From the NCBI GenBank assembly GCA_900544715.1, contig UQWL01000005.1:99670-163669 (forward strand): a stretch of 64,000 nucleotides of DNA, given 5' to 3'. The position numbers were made by a program, and so were the translations under genes. Within the stretch, counting starts at the first letter, position 1, and each line of letters opens with the position of its first letter. Below the pieces are notes generated by a model. The model saw nothing but the letters and a program-made list of their open reading frames with translations, made no database searches and had not been told where the DNA came from. Origin of the DNA: an uncultured Oscillospiraceae bacterium. GTDB taxonomy: Bacteria; Bacillota; Clostridia; Oscillospirales; Acutalibacteraceae. Below, one piece after another: positions 50,471-59,380 of the stretch.

Positions 50471-51214
50471 TTAGCCCTCCTCTGCCCCGCCAGAGGGAAG
50501 CCCTCCGGCAGAACCATCAAATGCGTTTGCGTCTGATAAATAGCGGTAGATGGACGCCCCGTTTTCCGGCAGAGTCTCCCCGCTCTGCCGTGGAAGAATC
50601 CCGTAAAGCAGCATATGCACCACTTGATCGAACACAGCGAGGCTATGCTCTGCCACCGGCGTCATATCCTTTTCCGGATCCCAATTCGGGTAACCCACAT
50701 GCAGGTGGATGAAATAGCTGGCAATGTGGAACGCCCGCAAAGCCAGGCTTCGATCCATGGGCACAACGCTTTGGGCACTGTGCTCTAAAATCTCCTGCAA
50801 TTTTTGCAGATTATCCTGCTCGAACCGCTCACGGATTTGCGCCATCTTTGCCTGAAAAAATTCCGACGGCCTGCGCACAGAGGCGGAACCCATCAGAAGC
50901 GGGCGGTACGGGTGCTCTGTGAAATACTGCTGGCGATGCTGAAAATAATCATGAAAATTCTGCGACAGCGGCTTGGAAGGGTCCGGCGCATACGATTCCA
51001 TATAGGCTACCAGCCCATCGTAGCACAATTGAACAGCGGCTAAAAAAATATCCTCTTTGTTTTGAAAATGGTGAAATAGGCGGCCCTTTGAAATCCCATT
51101 GTCCGTGCAGATTCGGTTGATCGACGCATCCGCATAGCCATGCCGGCTGAATTCCCGGATGGCGCCTTCCAAAATCAGCTCCCTGCTGATCCGCGTACGC
51201 TCTTCCTGTGTCAT
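50471..51214 (-). CDS. TetR/AcrR-family regulator
   Basis: 247 aa. The N-terminal helix-turn-helix reads ILEGAIREFSRHGYADASI, then ICTDNGISKGRLFHHFQNKEDIFLAAV. A long helical ligand domain follows with aromatic/His residues (FHIASYFIHLHVGYPNW). The C-terminal 40 residues are disordered-looking. It heads the operon with DUF1893; the divergent target may be the 864-aa secreted protein gene 360 bp away. The ATG follows GGAGGAG. Confidence 0.93.
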   Translation of the reverse strand: MTQEERTRISRELILEGAIREFSRHGYADASINRICTDNGISKGRLFHHFQNKEDIFLAAVQLCYDGLVAYMESYAPDPSKPLSQNFHDYFQHRQQYFTEHPYRPLLMGSASVRRPSEFFQAKMAQIRERFEQDNLQKLQEILEHSAQSVVPMDRSLALRAFHIASYFIHLHVGYPNWDPEKDMTPVAEHSLAVFDQVVHMLLYGILPRQSGETLPENGASIYRYLSDANAFDGSAGGLPSGGAEEG

Positions 51215-51261
51215 TGCAAGTCTCCTCCCGTTGGGCGGAATGATGGATACCAGTTTTGTTT

Positions 51262-51290
51262 ATCATAGTCGTTTTTAATCTCCTTGTCAA
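51262..51290 (-). promoter_or_regulatory. Promoter of the tetR-DUF1893 operon
   Basis: TTGACA (51285-51290), 17-bp spacer, TATGAT (51262-51267) on the minus strand. Confidence 0.85.
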
Positions 51291-51319
51291 ACGCACAAAC
51301 AAACCTATTGCGTTTTATG

Positions 51320-51329
51320 AAACAGACCT
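51320..51329 (+). repeat. AAACAGACCT motif, copy 1
   Basis: The first of three identical 10-bp direct repeats in the AT-rich region between tetR and the 864-aa protein gene, 30 bp upstream of the -35 box of the tetR promoter. Confidence 0.6.
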
Positions 51330-51402
51330 CTATTATTTTTTATAAATTAAAAACTGGATATTATATATAAAATAAAGTCGTATTTTTTTGTAAAATTACG
51401 CA

Positions 51403-51431
51403 TTGAAAGATTTATTTTAAAATGATATGAT
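51403..51431 (+). promoter_or_regulatory. Promoter of the 864-aa secreted protein gene
   Basis: TTGAAA (51403-51408), 17-bp spacer, TATGAT (51426-51431). It leaves a leader of about 135 nt that contains motif copies 2 and 3. Confidence 0.72.
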
Positions 51432-51453
51432 GAATTTATCCTAAAAAGCCCGA

Positions 51454-51495
51454 ATTTTAAAACAGACCTTTTCAATTTTAAAAACAGACCTTTTT
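51454..51495 (+). repeat. Tandem direct repeats ATTTTAAA(A)ACAGACCTTTT, copies 2 and 3
   Basis: Two nearly identical 19-20-bp units with AAACAGACCT cores at 51460-51469 and 51482-51491, 22 bp apart, i.e. two helical turns. They lie in the transcribed leader of the 864-aa protein gene. They could be binding sites of a regulator acting as a roadblock, or elements of mRNA structure. Confidence 0.75.
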
Positions 51496-51575
51496 GGGAT
51501 TCCGTCTTAAGAGGAAGAGAAGGAGTGTAACGTTTACCAGATCTCACATTTTGAAAGGAGTGCTCATTACCAACG

Positions 51576-54170
51576 ATGAAAACCACCAAAATTTCAATCA
51601 GCATTCTCCTGATCCTGACGATCCTGCTCTCCTGCTTTACGGCCGCATTTGCCGCAGGCAGTAGTGTGGATCCGATCGCGCTGCTGAAGGCAGCCGGGCA
51701 GGATCGCGCCGTGGGTTCACAGGCCCCGACTGTACAGAGCGCAGCCTCCGCCTCCGCGGCAGAAGCCGTGCAGGCCCTGCTGGCAGACAAAACCAACATT
51801 AACGCCGCCCCGCCCACAGACGCCGCAAAGCTGGAAGCCTACAACGCAAAGCTTGCCCTCTATGAAAAAGCCCTCGCCGCCTATAAGGCGCTGACGCAGG
51901 AGGAAAAGGACGCCTTCCCGGTTGAGGATGCACTGAAGTTCCTGGCGGCAATTGATGGCCGCGAATCCTACCTGATCAAGGAAGAGAACCCCGCCCTGGC
52001 ATATGTGGACCAGCACAAGGCCGCCTATGAGAAGCTGGATGATCTGATCGGGCCGCACGCCGCACGCACAAAGGCATATGAAGCCATGAAGCCGCTGATG
52101 ACCCCTTTTGAGGGCACAACAAAGCTCAACGCTAACACGGATTTTGCGAAAAAGCCAGCGGCAAAGCCTTTCTTGGAGGCCTATCTCCAAAATTATAAAA
52201 ATGCCAGTCCGCTCACCCGGCAGTATATGGATGGCATTTCCGCCTTCTCTGAAAGCTACGGTAACCCCACGGTTGGCGGGAAGCTGGCTGACCTCATCAA
52301 AATGATGGGCAACTACGCGCTTGCGGAAGACCCCTTCACAGAGCAGCCGCCAGCTTCCGCTGGAACCGCACCGAATGCGAACAACTTTCCGGGTGGCGCA
52401 AGTGATCCAGAATACATCGCAGCCCTCAACGAATGGCTACCAAAAAAGCTGGCGGAGGTTTCCTTTACACAGCGCCAGAAAAACCATGCGTACCGTAAAT
52501 ACTTCACGGCCATGGAGCAGGCCGCCGCATTCGCCCCTGAATACGCTCCTGTGCTCAACGCGGCAATCCAGTTGCGCGAAGGCTACGTCGCCTTCCTCGA
52601 AACCGGCGCCACCAACAAGGCTGCCGCTGCCGTTGCCGCTTATGACGCAATTGAGGACGCGTATCTTCTGAAGGTTTATAAGAGCCTCGGCTCTGTCTAC
52701 GCATACTATGAGATCTATCTCAATTCCAAGGGGAACAATTATAACTACAGCAACCTGCAAACAAGCCAGCTCTATAAAAAATGCCTGGACGCCATTGAAC
52801 AGATGCAGGTTGTCCGCACATTCGAGGCATATGTTGCCAATGTGGATCTCAGCACCGTGAACAACGGCGTCATCGAGCAGGCACAGGCGGAATACAAAAA
52901 GATTCCCGTGAACCTCACCGATAAAATCTCGGCGGAAGCCATGGAGAAATACCGGGCGATCCTCGCCCTCTATGATCCTGTCAAACCGCTTGTTCCCTCT
53001 GATAACAAGTTCGAAGGCGAAATCGCTTCCTTCAACCCCACCACGGTCAACGCCACAAAATTCCCCTGTGCACGCAAGGCGATCGAATACACCATTTTGA
53101 ATACGGACCGCCTCCTTGGCAGCGTGCTGCAAATGGCGCTTGCCTACAGCGCGAACGGCACGCTCAAGGGCTATCAGAATTACAGCATTCTGAGCAACGC
53201 CTCCATGTCCACGCTGCTCTCTCTTTATGATATGCTTGCCAACATGGAACTCAGCGTGAGCGGCATCAATATTGCCGAGGTGCTCGCAGGCGAACTCACC
53301 CCGACTAAACTCGCCGGTTGGCTCAGCGAGGATTCCTTCGCAGGCGCGAGAGCAAAGCTGCTCGCCGCGGCGGAAGCGGAGGATACCACCGCCGCCTTTG
53401 CCTCCATTCAGTTTGAAAACGGCGACTGGGGCTTTGAAAACGGAGATGCAGAGGGCTTTGCCCGCGCCGTGGCCGCAATGCTCCGCCCGATTGCAAACGT
53501 CCTGCATAATGGCATTCTGATTATCAGCAACATCATTTATCTGCCGAACTCCGTAGCCGATAACGGTGACTACAAATATGGTGCTTACGAAAAGCTCATC
53601 CCCCTGCTGGAAAGCCTTGGCCTGAAAGGCGTGCTCTCCTCGCAGGAATACACCTCCCGTTTCCAGGCGGCAGCCAAAGTCAGCAAAAACGCGCAGCTTG
53701 ACGCGCTGTTCCTGCCCATCGTCAGCCCCATCGTCACGCTGGTGGAGGAGCTTCAGGCCAATCCGCTCAACACAATGCTCAACCTCTTGCCGCGCCTGGC
53801 CCGCACCATCAGCACGAATACGCTGAACGACAGCCTGAATGGCTTCCTACATTCCAGCAGCCTGCTTGGCGGCGTGAATATCGACCTTTCCGGCGATGCA
53901 ATCAATGCGATGATTGACGGCCAAAAGATCAACATCAGCCTTGGCGATAACGCACAGCTCTCCACAACCCTGAAGGCCGTTGATTGGGCGCGCCTGGCAG
54001 GCTGCGGCAAGCTCGTCCTGGCGGACAGCGTCAGCGCATCCAACGCTTACCGCACGGTAATCGAATCAGACCGCGCGAACGCCTATGTGGTCGCCAGCCA
54101 GTATCTCATTAAAACTGTGCTGCGCACCCGCATTGAGGGCAAAACAACAACAGTCGCTCTGGGCATCTAA
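51576..54170 (+). CDS. Large secreted protein of unknown function
   Basis: 864 aa. A signal peptide (KISISILLILTILLSCFTAAFA) is followed by a mostly helical protein rich in Ala, Leu, Lys and Asn. The middle has coiled-coil-like helices (NAKLALYEKALAAYKALTQEEKDAF). The C-terminal third has NGDWGFENGDAEGFARAVAAM, YEKLIPLLESLGLKG and NPLNTMLNLLPRLARTIS, which I associate with long secreted proteins of Ruminococcaceae. No catalytic motif, sortase signal, SLH or dockerin repeat is seen. The ATG has AAAGGAG about 15 bases upstream, rather far. Confidence 0.82.
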   Translation: MKTTKISISILLILTILLSCFTAAFAAGSSVDPIALLKAAGQDRAVGSQAPTVQSAASASAAEAVQALLADKTNINAAPPTDAAKLEAYNAKLALYEKALAAYKALTQEEKDAFPVEDALKFLAAIDGRESYLIKEENPALAYVDQHKAAYEKLDDLIGPHAARTKAYEAMKPLMTPFEGTTKLNANTDFAKKPAAKPFLEAYLQNYKNASPLTRQYMDGISAFSESYGNPTVGGKLADLIKMMGNYALAEDPFTEQPPASAGTAPNANNFPGGASDPEYIAALNEWLPKKLAEVSFTQRQKNHAYRKYFTAMEQAAAFAPEYAPVLNAAIQLREGYVAFLETGATNKAAAAVAAYDAIEDAYLLKVYKSLGSVYAYYEIYLNSKGNNYNYSNLQTSQLYKKCLDAIEQMQVVRTFEAYVANVDLSTVNNGVIEQAQAEYKKIPVNLTDKISAEAMEKYRAILALYDPVKPLVPSDNKFEGEIASFNPTTVNATKFPCARKAIEYTILNTDRLLGSVLQMALAYSANGTLKGYQNYSILSNASMSTLLSLYDMLANMELSVSGINIAEVLAGELTPTKLAGWLSEDSFAGARAKLLAAAEAEDTTAAFASIQFENGDWGFENGDAEGFARAVAAMLRPIANVLHNGILIISNIIYLPNSVADNGDYKYGAYEKLIPLLESLGLKGVLSSQEYTSRFQAAAKVSKNAQLDALFLPIVSPIVTLVEELQANPLNTMLNLLPRLARTISTNTLNDSLNGFLHSSSLLGGVNIDLSGDAINAMIDGQKINISLGDNAQLSTTLKAVDWARLAGCGKLVLADSVSASNAYRTVIESDRANAYVVASQYLIKTVLRTRIEGKTTTVALGI

Positions 54171-54215
54171 TATCGCTCTTCTCTTTTCACCTTCTATATT
54201 GTTACCTCTTGCATA

Positions 54216-54243
54216 CCGCCGCGGGCCGTTTGGCTCGCGGCGG
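54216..54243. terminator. Strong hairpin after the 864-aa protein gene
   Basis: CCGCCGCGGGCC (54216-54227) pairs with GGCTCGCGGCGG (54232-54243, one wobble) with a 4-nt loop. No T-run follows, so it may be an mRNA 3'-end protector or weak terminator. Confidence 0.5.
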
Positions 54244-54441
54244 CATATGTTTGATGCAGTGCTTTCTCATTTTTTTGCGCAAAACTACCTGCGCATCATC
54301 TCGGCTCACAACATTCCCATCTGTCGTTTTATTTCTCCCCTTGTATGGAATCGATCGATATGTTATGCTGAAGCTGCAAAAAAGATTTCAAAGCACTGGC
54401 TGAAACACCGGTGCGTTTGTAAAGGAAGGCTGGGCATCAGG

Positions 54442-56490
54442 ATGCAGAAAGTAATCGTCGTTTCAAAAACCCATCTCGATCTAGGATTCACAGACTATGC
54501 AGAACATATTTATAAAAAATACCTCGATGAATTCATCCCCAGCGCCGTTGCGATCGCCAACGAGCTCAATGCAGACGGAACCAAACGTTTCGTTTGGACG
54601 ACGGGCTCCTGGCTGCTCAAAGAGGCGCTGCAAAATGGCAGCGAGCAAAACCGGCAAGCCCTCCTGCAAGGCCTGCGCAGCGGCAACATCGCACCGCATG
54701 CCATGCCGTTTACAACACACACAGAGCTGCTCGACGCCGACACGCTCGATTACGGTCTCTCTATCGTAGATCAGATCGATGCTATCACAGGCCGCAAAAC
54801 CATTGCCGCAAAAATGACCGATGTGCCAGGCCACACGATCGGCCTCGTGCCCCTGCTCGCAAAACACGGCATCAAGCTCCTGCATATCGGCGTCAACGGT
54901 GCGTCCGCCATGCCGGAGGTTCCGCCCTGCTTTCTCTGGAAGTGTGGGGAGAGTGAGGTCGTCGTCATTTATTCCGGCGATTACGGCGGGGCTTTTGAAA
55001 GTGAGCTGACCAACAGCGTGCTTTATTTCGACCACACGCTCGACAATCACGGCGCATCCGGTGCCAGGGCCGTGCGCGCGCGGTTTGAGTCGATCCAGCA
55101 AAAATACCCCGGCGCACAAGTCACCGCCGGGCGGCTTGACGACTTTGCGGAGATCATGTGGCAGGTGAAAGACCGGCTCCCCGTAGTCACGGCTGAAATC
55201 GGGGACACCTGGATTCATGGAGCCGCCTCCGACCCTTATAAAACCGCCGGGCTCCGCACGCTCATTCGGCTGAAAAACGAGTGGCTGGCCACGGGCCAGC
55301 TCAAACGGGAGAGCGCTGCCTATGAGCAGATGGCGGATAATCTGCTTTGCGCCGCCGAACATACGTGGGGCCTGGATGTGAAAACCTATTTTGCCGATTA
55401 CGAGCACTATCTCCGTCCGGATTTTGAGCAGGCCCGTAGGAAGGATACCGTCGAGCTGCACCACCCTCTGCGTGATTTCCCACAAAACTTGCTGACGGTT
55501 TGCCAGCGCCGCCGTGGTGCTTACCATATCGGTTCCTACCGCGCCATGGAAAAAAGCTGGGAAGAGCAGCGCGCCTATCTGGACCGCGCGCTCATCAAAC
55601 TGCCCGTTGATTTAAAAAGCGACGCTGAACAGGCACTTATCGCGCTCAGGCCGCAGAAATTTCTCGCTGTATCAGGGGTGCCTCTGCAACGCAATGTGGA
55701 TTACACGTTTGGCGGCTGGTCGGTCCGCATCAATGAATATGGCGGAATTGGCGCCCTTTTCTGCGGCGGTCATCCGGTCATCCGGGAAAACAACCGCCCT
55801 GCCGTGGAATATTATTCCTACGGTAAGGCGAATTATGAGTTCTGGCTCACGCATTATACCCGCAACCGCAAAAAAACCGCCGGCTGGTCTGTTGCTGATT
55901 TTGCAAGGCCGCTCTTAAAATATGTAGATTCTAAATATCCGCAGGGCCGCACCCCCTACCGCTTTTGCCGGGGGTGCGTGCAGGTGCTGCAAACCGGGCT
56001 GCGCATCTGTGTATACATGAACATTGCACCGGAGTGCCATAGCGAGCTCGGCGCGGCGGATATGATCCAGTTGCTCTATACGCTGGGCCCCGAGGGGTTA
56101 AAAATCGAGCTGATCTGGGTTGACAAACCGGCCAGCCGCCTGACAGAAAGCACGGTATTCCGGCTCTACCCCGCCTGTACGCAAGAGGAAATACGCTACA
56201 CAAAAATCAGCACAGAAATCGACCCAATGACGGTGGTAAAAAACGGAAACCGCAATCTTTCAGCTGTGTGGGATATGCATTTTGGCCCATACCGCTTTAC
56301 AAACCGTCATGCAGCCCTAATCGGCCTAGGCAAGGGTAAAATCCTGCGGTTCGACAACCAGTTTGAGGATGTTGCCCAAAACGGCATTGCCTATCTTCTG
56401 CACGACAATGTATGGGGCACCAATTTTCCCTTATGGTATGAGGATAACGCCTATTTCCGTTTTGATATCTCTCATGCTGCAGCCCTATAA
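54442..56490 (+). CDS. DUF5054 protein, GH38-like alpha-mannosidase relative
   Basis: 682 aa, without signal peptide. The N-terminal domain opens VIVVSKTHLDLGFTDYAEHI, like the GH38 HxDxxW-type zinc site but with HLDLGF. FVWTTGSWLLKEALQNG, PFTTHTELLDADTLDYGLSI, MTDVPGHTIG and TAEIGDTWIHGAASDPYKT follow, which fits DUF5054. The C-terminal part is beta-rich like GH38 C-terminal domains. It may be a glycosidase of unknown specificity. The ATG at 54442 fits the family; the frame is open upstream to 54085. Closed by a terminator. Confidence 0.85.
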   Translation: MQKVIVVSKTHLDLGFTDYAEHIYKKYLDEFIPSAVAIANELNADGTKRFVWTTGSWLLKEALQNGSEQNRQALLQGLRSGNIAPHAMPFTTHTELLDADTLDYGLSIVDQIDAITGRKTIAAKMTDVPGHTIGLVPLLAKHGIKLLHIGVNGASAMPEVPPCFLWKCGESEVVVIYSGDYGGAFESELTNSVLYFDHTLDNHGASGARAVRARFESIQQKYPGAQVTAGRLDDFAEIMWQVKDRLPVVTAEIGDTWIHGAASDPYKTAGLRTLIRLKNEWLATGQLKRESAAYEQMADNLLCAAEHTWGLDVKTYFADYEHYLRPDFEQARRKDTVELHHPLRDFPQNLLTVCQRRRGAYHIGSYRAMEKSWEEQRAYLDRALIKLPVDLKSDAEQALIALRPQKFLAVSGVPLQRNVDYTFGGWSVRINEYGGIGALFCGGHPVIRENNRPAVEYYSYGKANYEFWLTHYTRNRKKTAGWSVADFARPLLKYVDSKYPQGRTPYRFCRGCVQVLQTGLRICVYMNIAPECHSELGAADMIQLLYTLGPEGLKIELIWVDKPASRLTESTVFRLYPACTQEEIRYTKISTEIDPMTVVKNGNRNLSAVWDMHFGPYRFTNRHAALIGLGKGKILRFDNQFEDVAQNGIAYLLHDNVWGTNFPLWYEDNAYFRFDISHAAAL

Positions 56491-56614
56491 TGGAGCCGCA
56501 GCTCTTTCGCCTAGCCCGCTCTCGCCAAACAGGCGCGGTGCCACACATGGCATCCCGCTTCCATCCTGCAAAAAGGCGCCATTCTGCAAGGCTGCTTTAC
56601 AAAAAATAAGAGAC

Positions 56615-56649
56615 ACAGCTGCCGCTTCCTCTCGGCAAGCGGCAGCTGT
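56615..56649 (-). terminator. Terminator of the Cys-rich protein gene
   Basis: A 13-bp perfect stem ACAGCTGCCGCTT/AAGCGGCAGCTGT with a 9-nt loop. GTCTCTTATTTTTTG follows on the minus strand; about 120 nt after the gene's stop. Confidence 0.65.
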
Positions 56650-56692
56650 TCTGATGAGCGATATGCTTCTTTTGACAGCCCGTCAATCCATC

Positions 56693-56720
56693 CAGCCGCC
56701 CGGTCGGGCGGCTGATTTTT
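56693..56720 (+). terminator. Intrinsic terminator of the DUF5054 gene
   Basis: Stem CAGCCGCC/GGCGGCTG with a 6-nt loop, directly followed by ATTTTTC on the plus strand. Confidence 0.75.
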
Positions 56721-56768
56721 CGTTCTGCAGCCAAGGCAGCTGTTTTCCACGAAGCAATTGCGAAGCGG

Positions 56769-57638
56769 TCAGCGCTGGCAGCCGCAGCCGCAGTTATTCT
56801 CGCGCTCTCTGCCGGAACAGCCGCAATTGTCGCCCTTTTTCTGGCCCGCACTGGATGAGGGCGGGAAAAACTCATTGACTGGGAAGCGGATTTGTTTGAA
56901 GGCGTCGCACGGATCATTCTCCATATCGTGGCAGCACTCCTTCTCCGGCACGCAGAAATCATAGGCCGGAATCAGCATCTGGACATCGCGCTCAAGCTGC
57001 ACGATGGTAAACAGGCCGAGCGTGACACGCACTGCCTTTTCCGGAGAGGCAACGCTGAAGTCGCCGTCGAACGACCGGCAGATGCACTTCGGTGCAGAGC
57101 AGCAGCCCTCGCATTCGCAGCAGTCGCACGGGCGGCAAAGCTTTGCATCCAGGCAGATCGGGTCGACACATTGGACTTTTGCTCTCGGGTTTGTACTGGT
57201 GGGAAGGAATTGTTCGTCTGCCTCGTCTGAGGAATATTCCGACGAGAAAATACGTACATTGCCTTCGCTTCCGAAAAGAATGCACTTTTTCGAGAAGGAA
57301 GTCAGGCCCTCCACGGTGCTGGGGGGATTCATCGGCGTGGTGTAGGCGTCGAGATATACCTTGAAGAAGAAGGTAATATCAACGGAGTAATAACCGCGGT
57401 TGAAGGGCACCGCCTCCACGTCGATAAAGCAGTTGATAATCTTACACGAACGGCAGCGAACGGAAGTTGCGTTGTCGATGATGCACTGCGCCCGGTCTGT
57501 AAAATAGACGCGCATATCGGCCAAGCAGTCTTTGTCCGCACACGAATCGTATACGCGGTTGGTATCGATGCACACAGCCTCGCGAATGCCGCCGCTGACG
57601 ACATCCGCAGTGTTGCAGCAGGATCTGTTGTCCGCCAT
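56769..57638 (-). CDS. Cys-rich conserved clostridial protein, possibly spore-associated
   Basis: 289 aa with about 30 cysteines. It starts MADNRSCCNTADVVSGGIREA, then CIDTNRVYDSCADKDC, RVYFTDRAQ and VPFNRGYYSVDITFFFKVY. A Cys cluster follows (CRPCDCCECEGCCSAPKCIC) and it ends CGCSGRERENNCGCGCQR. I recognise the opening from a protein widely kept in clostridia, of unknown function. The disulfide-rich, Gly/Cys-tailed composition resembles spore-coat proteins (inference). No signal peptide. The ATG at 57638 follows AGGAGG; upstream, CATAGTATG at about 57690 loosely resembles a late sporulation -10 box. Confidence 0.8.
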   Translation of the reverse strand: MADNRSCCNTADVVSGGIREAVCIDTNRVYDSCADKDCLADMRVYFTDRAQCIIDNATSVRCRSCKIINCFIDVEAVPFNRGYYSVDITFFFKVYLDAYTTPMNPPSTVEGLTSFSKKCILFGSEGNVRIFSSEYSSDEADEQFLPTSTNPRAKVQCVDPICLDAKLCRPCDCCECEGCCSAPKCICRSFDGDFSVASPEKAVRVTLGLFTIVQLERDVQMLIPAYDFCVPEKECCHDMENDPCDAFKQIRFPVNEFFPPSSSAGQKKGDNCGCSGRERENNCGCGCQR

Positions 57639-57886
57639 AGTGTTTCCTCCTATGAATAGATTGAAATTTTGTAAAAACTTCAATACCATACTATGATGCG
57701 CACGGATTCTGGTGCAGGAAAAACCCAGAATCAGCAGAAAAGTTTTGCGCAGGGCTTTTTGTTTGCGCAAAAGCCGCGTGCGGCGCCGCAAATGCGCTTC
57801 TCCGCCTGCCTGATTTCAAAAAACAAAAAAAATGAAAAATTTCACATGCCTCATTTGTATTGGTGACGAAAGGAGTTGAAAGGCCC

Positions 57887-58366
57887 GTGAAAAAGCCATC
57901 TGAGCTCAATGGCTTCCTACAAGACGCTGTCGCGAACTATTCCAAAGCTGTCGCCCGCGCAGCCTTCACGTATCTAAAAAACACCGCGGATGCGGAAGAC
58001 ATCACGCAAGAGGTCTTTTTAGCGCTTCTGGAAAAGCAGCCCCATTTTGAAAGTGACGAGCATTTAAAAGCTTGGCTCCTCCGCGTTGCAATCAACAAGA
58101 GCAAAAACGCGCTCAAAAGCGGCTGGTTTACACGGACGCAGCCTTTGTATGAGGCGCTGCCGGCGCTTTCCCCGCAGGAAAATGAAGTGTTATCCTGCGT
58201 TCTATCTCTGGATGAAAAATACCGGATGCCAATCCATCTTTTTTATTATGAAGGGTATTCCATGGAAGAGATCGGGAAAATCCTAAAGCTCAACCCCGCC
58301 ACTGTCGGCACACGCCTTGCGCGCGGGCGCGCCCTGCTGAAAACAATGATTGGAAACATCGATTGA
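57887..58366 (+). CDS. ECF-type RNA polymerase sigma factor
   Basis: 159 aa. Sigma region 2 reads ARAAFTYLKNTADAEDITQEVFLALLEK, and region 4 LDEKYRMPIHLFYYEGYSMEEIGKILKLNPATVGTRLARGR. Region 3 is missing, as in ECF sigma factors. The start is probably GTG at 57887, with AAAGGAG upstream; TTG at 57860 is also in frame. The following gene encodes a membrane protein with the layout of an anti-sigma factor. Confidence 0.94.
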   Translation: MKKPSELNGFLQDAVANYSKAVARAAFTYLKNTADAEDITQEVFLALLEKQPHFESDEHLKAWLLRVAINKSKNALKSGWFTRTQPLYEALPALSPQENEVLSCVLSLDEKYRMPIHLFYYEGYSMEEIGKILKLNPATVGTRLARGRALLKTMIGNID

Positions 58367-58460
58367 AAGAAAAACATTTGCACTTCTTACACAGGCAGAA
58401 ATTCCGGCTTCACCGAAACCGGCGCAATTCCCCGCTATTTAGAAAGGAAGGGTTATTGAT

Positions 58461-59237
58461 ATGAAAACCGAGCAAATGAACACCCTATATCATCATGCAA
58501 TGGAACAGCTCCCGCTAGAGGGGCTGGAAAAGCGCATACTCGATAAGCTTTCGTCCACCAATGAAAAAAAGCGCAGCTTCCCGGCGAAACGGATTGCCGC
58601 TGCGGCCGCCGCGGTGATGCTTCTCTGCGCCGCAGGCACTTTAATGCTATCCCACACCACTCAGATCGCGCTCACAAATACACAAGGCCGGGTTTCTGTG
58701 CATTATACGCCATTTGCCCCGAAAGCGGTCAGCACAGCAAATTGCCTGGTCAGCCTAACGGAAGAAGAACTGTTCCACACACACAATCTCGCGCCATTTT
58801 TCGGAACGGTCGAGGGCATCCGGAATATCCGGGTGGATCTCAACGGCGCGGTTTCTTACCGAGCGATCGCTACCGTAAAAGTCAAAAAAGCCTATCTTGG
58901 CAACGTAGAGCCCGGCAGCACGGTATCGATCCTGCTCCCCTGCTCCATCGGGCGGGGCGAATGGGCAACGGGCACAGCGCTTGCCGCTTCCCTGCGGGAG
59001 GGCACAACCGGTATTTTTATGCCGGTCGCCTACACGTCAGACTATGATTGGGAAGAAAACGGCGCGCGCATCCATCTGAACGAGCTTGCGCCCTACGGCC
59101 TGATGGATGGGGAGCGCTACCTCTTCCTGCAGGGGGAGGATGGGAAGATGCGGTTTGCTGACTTTGCGTATCCGTCACTCCGGGCGGATGCAACACTGGA
59201 GGAGATCGAGGCGGTTGCGGAAGGCTTTTGGAAATAA
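58461..59237 (+). CDS. Probable membrane-bound anti-sigma factor
   Basis: 258 aa. A short cytosolic N-terminus (about 1-43; MNTLYHHAMEQLPLEGLEKRIL) would bind the sigma factor. One membrane helix follows (about 44-64, AAAAAAVMLLCAAGTLML), then an extracytoplasmic beta-rich domain (about 70-258). No zinc ZAS motif (HxxxCxxC) is present. The role is inferred from gene order and topology. The ATG follows AGAAAGGAAGG, 94 nt after the sigma gene. Confidence 0.78.
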   Translation: MKTEQMNTLYHHAMEQLPLEGLEKRILDKLSSTNEKKRSFPAKRIAAAAAAVMLLCAAGTLMLSHTTQIALTNTQGRVSVHYTPFAPKAVSTANCLVSLTEEELFHTHNLAPFFGTVEGIRNIRVDLNGAVSYRAIATVKVKKAYLGNVEPGSTVSILLPCSIGRGEWATGTALAASLREGTTGIFMPVAYTSDYDWEENGARIHLNELAPYGLMDGERYLFLQGEDGKMRFADFAYPSLRADATLEEIEAVAEGFWK

Positions 59238-59252
59238 CACGCAAAACAGCAG

Positions 59253-59293
59253 AACAGGCTGCGGCAAGTTCATTTGCCGCAGCCTGTTTTCTA
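59253..59293. terminator. Terminator between convergent genes
   Basis: A 15-bp perfect stem AACAGGCTGCGGCAA (59253-59267) with TTGCCGCAGCCTGTT (59274-59288), then TTCT. It separates the anti-sigma gene from the FtsX-type permease gene. Confidence 0.85.
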
Positions 59294-59380
59294 TGTAAAA
59301 GAGCGCGCCAAAAAAGCTTCACCTACCCAATTTAGGTTCCCTTCTCTCGCATTCGCTCAACCATACCACTCCATTGTAAT

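Noticed and set aside
54481..55527. 348-codon minus-strand frame opposite the DUF5054 gene
   Set aside because: Shadow of a recognised gene; no initiation signal or motif.
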